DNA of 64,000 nucleotides from Amycolatopsis oliviviridis. GTDB taxonomy: Bacteria; Actinomycetota; Actinomycetes; Mycobacteriales; Pseudonocardiaceae. The DNA is taken from positions 248,001 through 312,000 of the forward strand of contig NZ_BNAY01000001.1 in the NCBI RefSeq assembly GCF_014654365.1. The letters run 5' to 3'. Shown here piece after piece: positions 16,457 to 24,582 of the stretch. Position 1 is the first letter of the stretch. Each line of letters starts with the position of its first letter. Under the pieces are notes generated by a model that was not told the origin of the DNA, searched no databases, and saw only the letters and a list, made by a program, of their open reading frames with translations. The position numbers and the translations under genes were made by a program.

Positions 16457-17479
16457 GTGAAGACGATTGGCTTTCTCTCGTTCGGCCACTGGTCGGCGAG
16501 TGCGCACTCCGAGACCCGGTCCGCCGCCGACTTCCTGCACCAGTCGATCGACCTGGCCGTCGCGGCCGAGGAGCTCGGCGTGGACGGCGCGTACTTCCGC
16601 GTGCACCACTTCGCGCGTCAGGCGGGGAGTCCGTTCCCGTTGCTGTCGGCGATCGGTGCCCGGACGTCGAAGATCGAGATCGGGACCGGCGTGATCGACA
16701 TGCGCTACGAGAACCCGATGTACATGGCCGAGGACGCCGGCGCGGCCGACCTCATCTCCGGCGGGAGGCTGCAGCTCGGGGTCAGCCGGGGATCCCCGGA
16801 GCAGGTGATCGACGGCTGGCGCTACTTCGGCTACGGGCCCGCGGAGGGGCAGACGGCGGCCGACATGGCCCGGCAGCGCACCGAGGTCTTCCTCAAGCTG
16901 CTCGACGGCGAGGGGTTCGCGCAGCCGAACCCGCGTCCGATGTTCGCCAATCCGCCGGGGCTGCTCCGGCTCGAGCCGTACTCCGAGGGGCTGCGCGACC
17001 GGATCTGGTGGGGATCGAGCTCGAACGCGACCGCGGTCTGGGCTGCGGAGCTGGGCATGAATCTGCAGAGTTCCACTCTCAAGGACGACGAGACGGGGGA
17101 GCCGCTGCACGTTCAGCAGCGCAAGCAGATCGAGGCCTACCGCGAAGCCTGGAAAGAGGCCGGTCACGAGCGTGAGCCGCGGGTGTCGGTCAGCCGCAGC
17201 ATCTTCGCGTTGACCAGCGACCTCGACCGCGCCTACTTCGGCCGCGATCGCGACTCGCGCGACCAGGTCGGCATGATCGACGAGACGACCAGGGCGATCT
17301 TCGGGCGGTCGTACGCCGCCGAGCCGGACGAGCTGGTGCGGGAGCTCAAGGCGGACGAGGCGATCCAGGCCGCGGACACCTTGCTGCTGACCATCCCGAA
17401 CCAGCTCGGCGTCGAGTACAACGCGCACGTGCTGGAAAGCATCCTCACCCACGTGGCGCCGGAGCTCGGCTGGCGCTGA
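16457..17479 (+). CDS. LLM class flavin-dependent oxidoreductase (luciferase-like)
   Basis: 340 residues, GTG start. It is a TIM-barrel flavoenzyme of the bacterial-luciferase family: AEELGVDGAYFRVHHF near residue 40, IEIGTGVIDMRYENPMYMAEDAGAADLISGGRLQLGVSRGSPEQ (about 75-118) with the typical SGGR-x-x-LGV-x-x-G segment, and WWGSSSNATAVWAAELG around 180. These proteins use FMN or F420; the cofactor cannot be settled by eye. It stands alone, downstream of a hairpin and upstream of an S1-like gene. The annotated GTG begins KTIGFLSFGHW, which is the first beta strand, so the start is well placed. Confidence 0.85.
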   Translation: MKTIGFLSFGHWSASAHSETRSAADFLHQSIDLAVAAEELGVDGAYFRVHHFARQAGSPFPLLSAIGARTSKIEIGTGVIDMRYENPMYMAEDAGAADLISGGRLQLGVSRGSPEQVIDGWRYFGYGPAEGQTAADMARQRTEVFLKLLDGEGFAQPNPRPMFANPPGLLRLEPYSEGLRDRIWWGSSSNATAVWAAELGMNLQSSTLKDDETGEPLHVQQRKQIEAYREAWKEAGHEREPRVSVSRSIFALTSDLDRAYFGRDRDSRDQVGMIDETTRAIFGRSYAAEPDELVRELKADEAIQAADTLLLTIPNQLGVEYNAHVLESILTHVAPELGWR

Positions 17480-17554
17480 AATGCGCGATTCGGCCGATGG
17501 CGGGGGAGGCCGGCGTGGTTACGATCGACGCAATCCCCGGCCATCGGAGGTCCC

Positions 17555-18223
17555 ATGAGACTGCCCCGATTCCGCTATCTGCTCGGCCTGGTCCTGGCTC
17601 TCTGCCTGGCCTCGCCGCCCACCGCGCAAGCGCACGCTCCCGCCCCGCTCGGCGGCGGGAGCGTGCTGCAGAACAGTGCTTCGTCCCGGTGCACGGCGGG
17701 ATTCGCCGCCGTCTCGGGTAATACCGGCTACCTCATCGCGAGTTCCGCTTGCGGCAAGGCAGGCGACACCGTCCGCAGCGCGGGGCGCGTCGTCGGGGTG
17801 GTCGTGGCGGAACAAATGCCGCCGACCGGCGCGATCGTCATCCGGGTGACCAACACGACCGACTGGCGGCTCGTGGGATCCATTCCGCCCACGGACGGCC
17901 GGGTGACGATCACCGGCTCGGCCGAAGCCGCGGTCGGCGCGTCGGTGTGCCGATACGGCTCGACGACCAGCTGGCGGTGCGGAACCATCCAAGGGAAGAA
18001 CCAGTCGATCACCTTTCCCTGGGGAACGCTGACCGGGCTGACCCGGACGTCCGTCTGCGCCGAGCCCGGGGACAACGGCGGGCCGTTCGTGAGCGGAACG
18101 CAGGCACAGGGAGTGCTGGTCGGCGGCAGCGGGAATTGCTCCAGCGGCGGCACCACGTACTTCGTCCCGGTCAACCGGATCTTGTCCGCCTACGGGCTGA
18201 CCATTCTCACCGGGACTAGCTGA
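17555..18223 (+). CDS. Secreted S1-protease homologue lacking the catalytic triad (pseudoenzyme)
   Basis: 222 residues with a Sec signal peptide (basic start, helix about 8-20, cleavage near AQA-HA). The rest aligns to streptogrisin/alpha-lytic-type S1 proteases by its cysteines and by CAEPGDNGGPFVSG near residue 168. All three triad positions are changed. The TAGHC region reads LIASSACG (58-67) with no His. The Asp region reads TGAIVIRV. The nucleophile serine is Asn174 in GDNGG. The fold may be kept for binding or inhibition. It converges with the small secreted-protein gene on the other strand and overlaps it by eight bases. Confidence 0.75.
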   Translation: MRLPRFRYLLGLVLALCLASPPTAQAHAPAPLGGGSVLQNSASSRCTAGFAAVSGNTGYLIASSACGKAGDTVRSAGRVVGVVVAEQMPPTGAIVIRVTNTTDWRLVGSIPPTDGRVTITGSAEAAVGASVCRYGSTTSWRCGTIQGKNQSITFPWGTLTGLTRTSVCAEPGDNGGPFVSGTQAQGVLVGGSGNCSSGGTTYFVPVNRILSAYGLTILTGTS

Positions 18224-18560
18224 AGATCACCGAGCGCAGCAGAAGTCTGTCCGAGCCGCGGCCACCATAGGGGCGGAGCGAAAAGTAGGAATCGCTCGAG
18301 CAATCGTCGTCCAGGAACACCACCGCGGTCGAGTCGGTGTCGTTGCGCGGGCGGAAGGCGTCGACGTCCCAGTCGGCGATCTCGGGGATCTCGATGCACT
18401 CCCCGCTGGGCGGATCGACCAGGACGCCGACCTGGATCTCTTCGTGTTCGTCGTAGTAGCGGTAGGTGAATTCGCCTTCGGCCGCGGAAGCCGTCGCCGG
18501 AATCGTGAGGAGCAGGGCGGCAACGCCTGTGACAGCGAGGAAAACGCTCCGTGCGCGCAT
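18216..18560 (-). CDS. Small secreted acidic protein, unknown function
   Basis: 114 residues. A clear signal peptide ends at ASA-AE (about residue 26): MRAR, then a hydrophobic stretch, then ATASA. The mature part of about 88 residues is acidic, with two cysteines (SGECIE and DDDCSS) that could form a disulfide, and no known domain. A GGA ribosome site lies before the ATG. It is convergent with the degenerate S1 gene, overlapping it by eight bases, which raises the possibility of a functional pair, but nothing else supports that. It is transcribed divergently from the LLM gene at 18729. Confidence 0.7.
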   Translation of the reverse strand: MRARSVFLAVTGVAALLLTIPATASAAEGEFTYRYYDEHEEIQVGVLVDPPSGECIEIPEIADWDVDAFRPRNDTDSTAVVFLDDDCSSDSYFSLRPYGGRGSDRLLLRSVIFS

Positions 18561-18728
18561 GGACGAGTCCTTTCGGGAGAGTCGGGATCCTTCGACGTTA
18601 AGCCGAAGATCGACATCTCCGGTAGGCCTCGCGCCGACGTCCACCCGCCGGTGCCGGTGGCGGACCTGATCGTGGGTCGGGCGACCCCGATCGGTGACCG
18701 ATGCTCGAGGAACTCCAGGTTTACGATC

Positions 18729-19574
18729 ATGATCATGCGCTTCGCCATCAAGACTTCGCCCCAGGACACCGTTTGGTCCGACATGCTCGCCGTCTGGCAG
18801 GTCGCCGACGAGATCGAACTCTTCGAATCCGGCTGGACCTTCGACCATTTCTATCCCATTTTCTCCGATTCGACCGGTCCGTGCCTGGAGGGGTGGGTGA
18901 CCCTCACCGCGCTCGCCCAGGCCACGAAACGGCTCCGGCTGGGCACGCTGGTCAGCGGGATCCACTATCGGCACCCCGCGCTGCTCGCGAACATGGCCGC
19001 CACGCTCGACATCGTTTCCGGTGGACGCCTGGAGATCGGGATCGGCGCCGGCTGGAACGAAGAGGAGTCCGGCGCGTACGGCATGGAACTCGGCACGATC
19101 AAGGAGCGCAGTGACCGGTTCGAGGAGGGCTGCGAGGTCCTCGTCGGGCTGCTGACCCAGGAGACCACGACCTTCCAGGGCGAGCACTACCAGCTGACCG
19201 ACGCCCGCTGCGAACCGAAGGGCGTGCAGAAGCCGCACCCGCCGATCTGCATCGGCGGCAGCGGCGAGAAGCGGACCCTGCGCACGGCCGCGAAATACGC
19301 CCAGCACTGGAATTTCGTCGGCGGCACACCGGAAGAGTTCGCGCACAAGCGCGAGGTCCTGCACCGGCACTGCGCGGACATCGGCCGGGACCCGAGCGAG
19401 ATCACGCTGTCCTCGCACGTCCGCCTCGGCGTAGACGGTGACTACGCCAAGGTCGCCGCGGACGCCGAGGCCCTCGGCGAAGCGGGTGTCGACCTGGCGA
19501 TCATCTACCTGCCGCCGCCGCACACCCCCGCCGTTCTGGAGCCCCTGGCGAAGGCTCTCGAACCGCTGCGCTGA
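18729..19574 (+). CDS. F420-type LLM class oxidoreductase (TIGR03560-like)
   Basis: 281 residues from the ATG at 18729 (a second ATG lies two codons on). The N-terminus RFAIKTSPQDTVWSDMLAVWQVADE and FESGWTFDHFYP, then LGTLVSGIHYRHPALLANMAATLDIVSGGRLEIGIGAGWNEEE (about 75-117), match the F420-dependent LLM subfamily described as TIGR03560. KPHPPICIGGSGEKRTLR near 165 is the phosphate/cofactor loop. It probably acts as an F420-dependent reductase or dehydrogenase with unknown substrate. Frames open further upstream would overlap the divergent small secreted gene and are rejected. A strong hairpin follows nine bases after the stop. Confidence 0.87.
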   Translation: MIMRFAIKTSPQDTVWSDMLAVWQVADEIELFESGWTFDHFYPIFSDSTGPCLEGWVTLTALAQATKRLRLGTLVSGIHYRHPALLANMAATLDIVSGGRLEIGIGAGWNEEESGAYGMELGTIKERSDRFEEGCEVLVGLLTQETTTFQGEHYQLTDARCEPKGVQKPHPPICIGGSGEKRTLRTAAKYAQHWNFVGGTPEEFAHKREVLHRHCADIGRDPSEITLSSHVRLGVDGDYAKVAADAEALGEAGVDLAIIYLPPPHTPAVLEPLAKALEPLR

Positions 19575-19582
19575 GCCGACGG

Positions 19583-19614
19583 ACCGGCCCGCACGTGGTC
19601 GCGTGCGGGCCGGT
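19583..19614 (+). terminator. Rho-independent-like hairpin after the LLM gene
   Basis: The 13-bp perfect stem ACCGGCCCGCACG/CGTGCGGGCCGGT has a six-base loop and starts nine bases after the LLM stop. There is no T-tract, as is common for actinobacterial terminators. It also lies 15 bases downstream of the leftward small membrane-protein gene, so it may serve both strands. Confidence 0.7.
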
Positions 19615-19628
19615 CGCGCGTTCAGGGC

Positions 19629-19766
19629 TCACTTCTTCAGCACGACGCACGCCAGCGTCGCGGCGGCGCAGGTGCTGAATCCGACGAGCAAGGCCCAGAC
19701 TTCCAACGTCAACACGACGTAGGCCACGGCGGTGCCCGCCAAGGCCAGTAGTACGACCCCTCGCAT
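19629..19766 (-). CDS. Small two-helix membrane protein
   Basis: 45 residues starting MRGVVLLALAG. Two hydrophobic segments (about 3-20 and 23-42) are joined by a short acidic turn (TLEV), ending in a basic VVLKK tail. The start is set by GGGAGGG seven bases upstream; an in-frame start 22 codons earlier lacks this. No homologous family is recognised. It converges on the LLM gene with a shared hairpin between them. Confidence 0.55.
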   Translation of the reverse strand: MRGVVLLALAGTAVAYVVLTLEVWALLVGFSTCAAATLACVVLKK

Positions 19767-20034
19767 CCGTCGACCCTCCCTGTCGAAGCGTTTGCGATTA
19801 ATCACTTTACGGAGCCATGGCCACGCTGACAACAGGCGAGACTACCGAAAGTATGCGAGTCGTCGAAAAGTGCTGTTCAGGTCGGTTGGTGCTGCGGAAT
19901 CCGCAGGAGTGATCCACTCGCGCGATGACTGGAATAATCGGATTAGGTTCAGATTTCAACTATGCGACTAAGGCGTCCGCGCGGACGGCGAGAAGCGCCA
20001 TTGCGTAACCGGCCGGTCTCGCTATACGGTGGCC

Positions 20035-20056
20035 GAACTAGAACAGGTTATAGTTC
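20035..20056. promoter_or_regulatory. 22-bp near-perfect palindromic operator upstream of the GMC/ALDH operon
   Basis: Outer arms GAACTA and TAGTTC are perfect. The inner core reads AAC-AG-GTT, giving overall GAACTA-n-AAC-nn-GTT-n-TAGTTC. The inner 14 bases fit the TnnAACnnGTTnnA pattern known for KstR-type TetR repressors of lipid and sterol catabolism. It ends 28 bases before the GMC start codon, where bound repressor would block transcription. No TetR gene adjoins it, so the regulator is elsewhere. Confidence 0.65.
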
Positions 20057-20084
20057 TGGACGGTGGGCGGACCGAGGAGCGGAA

Positions 20085-21713
20085 ATGGCGAACAGGGCTG
20101 CGCGCGGCGACGAGGCCGACTACGTGGTCGTCGGATCGGGCAGCTCGGGTGCCGCGATCGCGGGCAGGCTGGCGGCGTCCGGTGCCAGCGTGATCGTGCT
20201 CGAGGCGGGCAAGACCGACGAGCGGATGCTGGTCAAGAAACCGGGCCTGGTCGGCCCGATGCACGCGGTGCCCCAGCTCAAGAAACCCTTCGACTGGGGC
20301 TACTACTCGGTGCCACAGAAACATGTTCTCGATCGGCGGATGCCGGTGCCCCGCGGCAAGGTGGTCGGCGGCTCCAGCTCCATCAACGGCATGGTCTACG
20401 TGCGCGGCAACCGCGCGAACTTCGACTCCTGGGCCGCCGAGGGCAACAAGGGCTGGGACGCCGACAGCGTCAACGCCGCGTACAAGCGGATGGAGGACTT
20501 CGAGGACGGCGAGAGCGAGTTCCGCGGCGCGGGCGGACCGATCCGGGTCACCCGCAACAAGATCCCGCAGGAAGGCACGCTGCAGTTCGTCCAGGCGACC
20601 GCCGACGCGATCGGCTGCGACATCCTCGACGACTACAACGCCGAGTCGCAAGAGGGCGTCAGCCGGATGCAGCAGAACGCCGCCGACGGCCTGCGCTACA
20701 GCGCCTCTCGCGGGTACATCCACGGTCTCGCGCCCGCCACGCTGCAGGTCCAGTCCGGGGCGCTGGCGAAGAAGGTCCTCATCGAGAACGGCCGCGCGGT
20801 CGGCGTCGAGGTCGTCGACGCGGACGGGAGCCGGCGCACCCTGCGCGCGGGCAAGGAGGTCATCCTCTCGGCCGGCTTCGTCGGCTCCGCGCAACTGCTG
20901 ATGCTGTCCGGGATCGGCCACGCCGAACACCTGAAGGAACACGGCATCGACGTCGTCGCGGACCTGCCGGTCGGCGACAACCTGCACGACCACATGTTCC
21001 ACGCGCTGACCTTCCGCGCGTCGTCGAGCAAGAACAAGGGCACGCCGCCGTACTTCGCGACCGGCATGGTCAAGGAGCTGATGCGGCCGGGCACGACCTT
21101 CCTGGCGAATTCGGTCTTCGAGGCGGTCGCGTTCCTCAAGACCTCCCAGGCCACCGAGGTCCCCGACCTCCAGCTGCACCTCCTGCCGTGGGCGTACGTG
21201 ACGCCCAACCAGGACGCGCCGATCCGGCACGACGTCGACAAGCGGCCCGCGCTCACCGTGCTGACCACGCTGATCTACCCGAAGAGCCGCGGCACGCTGC
21301 GCCTCGCGTCGGCCGATCCCACGGCGGCGCCGCTCATCGACTTCCAGTACCTGTCCGACCCGGCCGATCTCGAGGTGCTCGGCGAAGGCTCGGAGATGGT
21401 CCGCGAGATCTTCGCTTCGAAGGCGTTCAACGGCTCGATCAAGGAAGAACTCCACCCGGGCAAGGCACTCCAGGGCCAGGAGCTGCGCGACGCGATCCTG
21501 AACCGCGCGACCTCGGTCTACCACGGCGTCGGCACCTGCCGGATGGGCGTCAACGAGCTCGCGGTCGTCGGTCCCGACCTCAAGGTCCGCGGCGTCGAAG
21601 GCCTGCGGGTCTGCGACGCCTCGATCATGCCGTCGATCACCGGCGGCAACACCAACGCGCCCGCCATCATGATCGGCGAGATGGGCGCGCAGCTCGTGCT
21701 CTCGGACAACTGA
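20085..21713 (+). CDS. GMC family FAD-dependent alcohol oxidoreductase (choline/alcohol dehydrogenase-like)
   Basis: 542 residues. The N-terminal FAD-binding VVVGSGSSGAAIAGRLAASG with VIVLEAG (about 12-42) is followed by the GMC signature VPRGKVVGGSSSINGMVYVRG (about 88-108). EVILSAGFVGSAQLLMLSGIG is the second GMC signature. The C-terminal block has YHGVGTCRMG with the active-site His and NTNAPAIMIGE, where Asn takes the place of the second catalytic His, a substitution known within the family. It oxidises a primary alcohol, passing the aldehyde to the dehydrogenase encoded 17 bases downstream. The ATG at 20085 has GAGGAG upstream. A 22-bp palindrome lies just ahead of it. Confidence 0.9.
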   Translation: MANRAARGDEADYVVVGSGSSGAAIAGRLAASGASVIVLEAGKTDERMLVKKPGLVGPMHAVPQLKKPFDWGYYSVPQKHVLDRRMPVPRGKVVGGSSSINGMVYVRGNRANFDSWAAEGNKGWDADSVNAAYKRMEDFEDGESEFRGAGGPIRVTRNKIPQEGTLQFVQATADAIGCDILDDYNAESQEGVSRMQQNAADGLRYSASRGYIHGLAPATLQVQSGALAKKVLIENGRAVGVEVVDADGSRRTLRAGKEVILSAGFVGSAQLLMLSGIGHAEHLKEHGIDVVADLPVGDNLHDHMFHALTFRASSSKNKGTPPYFATGMVKELMRPGTTFLANSVFEAVAFLKTSQATEVPDLQLHLLPWAYVTPNQDAPIRHDVDKRPALTVLTTLIYPKSRGTLRLASADPTAAPLIDFQYLSDPADLEVLGEGSEMVREIFASKAFNGSIKEELHPGKALQGQELRDAILNRATSVYHGVGTCRMGVNELAVVGPDLKVRGVEGLRVCDASIMPSITGGNTNAPAIMIGEMGAQLVLSDN

Positions 21714-21730
21714 CCGACGGAAAGAGGGCC

Positions 21731-23305
21731 ATGACCGTCACACCGCTCGCGCTCACCCGTCCGGCGTCGGTGACCGACGCGTTCCTACGGCGGATCGTCG
21801 CCCGGGTGCCGGGCTCGTCCGGCGCGACCTGGAAGCTCACCGAGGTCTACACCGGCGACCTGCTCGTCGAACTGCCCCAGTCGACACCCGCCGACATCGA
21901 GCAGGCGTTCACCACGGCACGCGCCGCACAGGAGAAGTGGGCCGCCACGCCGCTCAAGAGGCGGCTGGAGGTGTTCAAACGGGCGCACACCCTCTTCGTC
22001 GACAACGCGCCGGCCGTCACCGACCTCATCCAGGTCGAGAGCGGCAAGAACCGCCGGATGGCGATCGAAGAGACCTGCGATCCGGCGATGGTGATGAGCC
22101 ATTACCTCACCCGCGCGGCGAAATTGCTGGCGCCGGCCAAACGCGGGGGACCGGTCCCGTTCCTGACGACCTCGACCGAGGTCCGGCAGCCCAAGGGCGT
22201 GGTCGGCATCATCGCGCCCTGGAACTTCCCTTTCGCCACCGGCATTTCCGACGCCATCCCGGCGCTGATGGCCGGGAACGCGGTCGTGCTGAAGCCCGAC
22301 AACAAGACGGCGCTCTCCCCGCTGTACGGCATCGAGCTGCTGGAGCGAGCCGGACTGCCGAAGGGGCTGTTCCAGGTGGTGTGCGGCGAAGGCCCGGACG
22401 TCGGACCCACGCTCATCGACGAGGCGAACTACGTGATGTTCACCGGTTCCACCGCCACCGGCCGGGTGATCGGCGAACGGGCGGGCCGCAACCTCATCGG
22501 CTGCTGCCTCGAACTCGGCGGCAAGAACCCGATGATCATGCTCGAAGACGCCGACCTGGCCGAGGCCGTCCAGGGCGCGATCTTCGGCGCCTTCGGCAAC
22601 ACCGGGCAGATCTGCATGCACATCGAGCGGATCTACCTGCCGGAATCCCGCTACGAGGAGTTCAAGAACGCGTACGTGGCCAAGACCAAGGCCCTCGACG
22701 TCCGCGCCGCCTACGACTTCGGCCCCGACATGGGCTCGCTCGTCTCCGTCGACCACATGAGCCGCGTCAAGTCACACGTCGAGGACGCCGTCGAGAAGGG
22801 CGCCACCGTCCTTTGTGGAGGAAAGCCCCGGCCCGACCTCGGCCCGGCGTTCTTCGAACCGACGATCCTCGAAGGCGTCACGAAGGAGATGCTCTGCGGC
22901 GTCACCGAAACCTTCGGACCCGTTGTCGCACTGCACAAGTACGCCACGGTCGACGAGGCCGTCGCGCTCGCCAACGACACCGAGTACGGCCTCAACGCCT
23001 CGGTCTGGGGTGGTGACGTCGACGCCGCCCGTGCCGTGGCCGCGCGGATCGAGTCCGGCAACGTCAACATCAACGACATCCTGGCGACCGCGTACGCCGC
23101 CAAGGGGACGCCGTCCGGCGGCGTCAAGAACTCGGGCGTCGGCGCCCGCCACGGGGACCAGGGCCTGCTCAAGTACACCGACGTCAAGAACGTGGCGGTG
23201 CTCAAGAAACAGGTCATGGGCCCCCGCGGCGGCCAGACCTACGAGAAGTACGTCGAGGGGATGCTGTCGGGGCTGAAGCTCATGCGGCGCTTCCGCATCC
23301 GCTAG
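21731..23305 (+). CDS. NAD(P)-dependent aldehyde dehydrogenase (succinic-semialdehyde dehydrogenase-like)
   Basis: 524 residues. It has the family landmarks IIAPWNFPFA (about 158), KPDNKTALSP (cofactor lysine), FTGSTATGRVIGE, the general-base glutamate in LELGGKNPMI (about 264) and the nucleophile in NTGQICMHIERIYLP (Cys about 296). The E-L-G-G-K and Q-I-C motifs are those of the succinate-semialdehyde/NAD-ALDH group. It is 17 bases after the GMC gene, so the pair would turn an alcohol into a carboxylic acid. AGG lies before the ATG. The last four bases overlap the convergent MHS transporter gene. Confidence 0.92.
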   Translation: MTVTPLALTRPASVTDAFLRRIVARVPGSSGATWKLTEVYTGDLLVELPQSTPADIEQAFTTARAAQEKWAATPLKRRLEVFKRAHTLFVDNAPAVTDLIQVESGKNRRMAIEETCDPAMVMSHYLTRAAKLLAPAKRGGPVPFLTTSTEVRQPKGVVGIIAPWNFPFATGISDAIPALMAGNAVVLKPDNKTALSPLYGIELLERAGLPKGLFQVVCGEGPDVGPTLIDEANYVMFTGSTATGRVIGERAGRNLIGCCLELGGKNPMIMLEDADLAEAVQGAIFGAFGNTGQICMHIERIYLPESRYEEFKNAYVAKTKALDVRAAYDFGPDMGSLVSVDHMSRVKSHVEDAVEKGATVLCGGKPRPDLGPAFFEPTILEGVTKEMLCGVTETFGPVVALHKYATVDEAVALANDTEYGLNASVWGGDVDAARAVAARIESGNVNINDILATAYAAKGTPSGGVKNSGVGARHGDQGLLKYTDVKNVAVLKKQVMGPRGGQTYEKYVEGMLSGLKLMRRFRIR

Positions 23306-24582
23306 ACGTCGTCGGTGTGCTGCGGCGCGGCCAGCACACAGGCGATGCTGAGCACGCACATGCCGATCAGCAGGCCGATGGCGGGCCAGACACTGCCGGT
23401 TGCCTGGAACAGCAGCGTCGACGCCAGCGGGGAGAGACCGCCGAAGAGCGCGCCCGCCAGCTGATAGGACAGCGAAATGCTCGTGTACCGCGCTCGCGGG
23501 CGGAACATCTGCGACAGGATGGCGGCGATCGGGCTGTAGGTCGCCGTCATCGCCAGGCGCATCGCGACGAACGCCGCGATGATCAGCACCGCGTTCTTGG
23601 TCGAGAGCACCAGGAACTGCGGGGCCGCGAGCACGGCGACACCGACAAGGCCGATGACGACCACCCGCACCCGGCCGAAGCGATCGCCGAGCCAGGCCGC
23701 GCCGAAACTGACGGCCAGTTCCACGAAGGCGGCGATGGTGAGCGCGTTGAGCACAAGCGATTCGGAGACGCCGACGGCCGGGTCTGTCGCGTACGCCGTC
23801 GCGAAAGTGGTGACGAGGTAGTAGCCGCCGACCGCGACGGGCAGCACGCAGATGCCCAGCAGGATCGGTTTCCAGTTCGTCCGCACCGCGTACAGGATGG
23901 GGACGCCGGTGTCCTCGGTGGTCTCCTCGAAGACCGGTGACTCCTCGACCTTCAGGCGCACGAGGAGCCCGACGCCGATGAGCAGCACGGACGCGAAGAA
24001 GGGGATCCGCCAGCCCACCGTGCCGAGCCATTCGGTGCCGCCGATGCTCAGGAGGCTGAACAGGCCGGTCGCCAGCAACGCGCCCGCCGGATTCCCCGCC
24101 TGCGCGAAGGCGCCGTAGAAGGTCTTCTTGCCCGGTGGCGCGTGTTCCACGGCCATGAGCACGGCGCCGCCCCATTCGCCGCCGACGGCCAGCCCTTGGA
24201 CGAACCTGAGCACCACGAGCAGGATGGGCGCCCACGCGCCGATCTGGCCGTATCCGGGCAGACAGCCGACCAGGAAGGTGGCCGCCCCCATCATGGTCAG
24301 GGTCACCACGAGCGCGGTCTTGCGGCCGATCCGGTCGCCGATGTGCCCGAACACGATGCCGCCGAGCGGCCGGGCGAAGAACCCGACAGCGTAGGTGGCG
24401 AAGGCCGCCGCGACCCCGGTCAGCCGGTCGCCCGTCGCGGGAAAGAACACGGTGCCGAAGACGAGGCTCGCGGCCGTGGCGTAGATGTAGAAGTCGTACC
24501 ACTCGATCGTGGTGCCGACGAAGGCCGCGAGCCCGGCCCGGCGGGCACGGCGGAGCGACTGGGTGTCGGTTCGGACGGTCAT
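23302..24582 (-). CDS. MHS family MFS transporter (metabolite:H+ symporter)
   Basis: 426 residues, twelve predicted membrane helices. The metabolite:H+ symporter branch is shown by FVGTTIEWYDFYIYATAASLVF near the N-terminus, the loop GHIGDRIGRKTALV between helices 2 and 3, RFVQGLAVGGEWGGAVLMAVEHAP (about 120-143) and the repeat GDRFGRVRVVV. Relatives carry dicarboxylates, alpha-ketoglutarate, shikimate or proline betaine. It overlaps the amidohydrolase gene by ATGA, so it probably imports that enzyme's substrate or product. Confidence 0.9.
   Translation of the reverse strand: MTVRTDTQSLRRARRAGLAAFVGTTIEWYDFYIYATAASLVFGTVFFPATGDRLTGVAAAFATYAVGFFARPLGGIVFGHIGDRIGRKTALVVTLTMMGAATFLVGCLPGYGQIGAWAPILLVVLRFVQGLAVGGEWGGAVLMAVEHAPPGKKTFYGAFAQAGNPAGALLATGLFSLLSIGGTEWLGTVGWRIPFFASVLLIGVGLLVRLKVEESPVFEETTEDTGVPILYAVRTNWKPILLGICVLPVAVGGYYLVTTFATAYATDPAVGVSESLVLNALTIAAFVELAVSFGAAWLGDRFGRVRVVVIGLVGVAVLAAPQFLVLSTKNAVLIIAAFVAMRLAMTATYSPIAAILSQMFRPRARYTSISLSYQLAGALFGGLSPLASTLLFQATGSVWPAIGLLIGMCVLSIACVLAAPQHTDDV

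Noticed and set aside
18444-18728. An N-terminal extension of the LLM gene back to a GTG at 18444
   Set aside because: It would overlap the divergent secreted-protein gene on the other strand, and the added residues do not resemble LLM proteins. The barrel starts at the ATG near 18729.
20063-23305. A 1080-codon open frame spanning the GMC and aldehyde dehydrogenase genes in another frame
   Set aside because: It is Arg/Gly/Pro-rich nonsense produced by high third-position GC in two well-supported genes. It becomes meaningful only where it enters the true aldehyde dehydrogenase frame.
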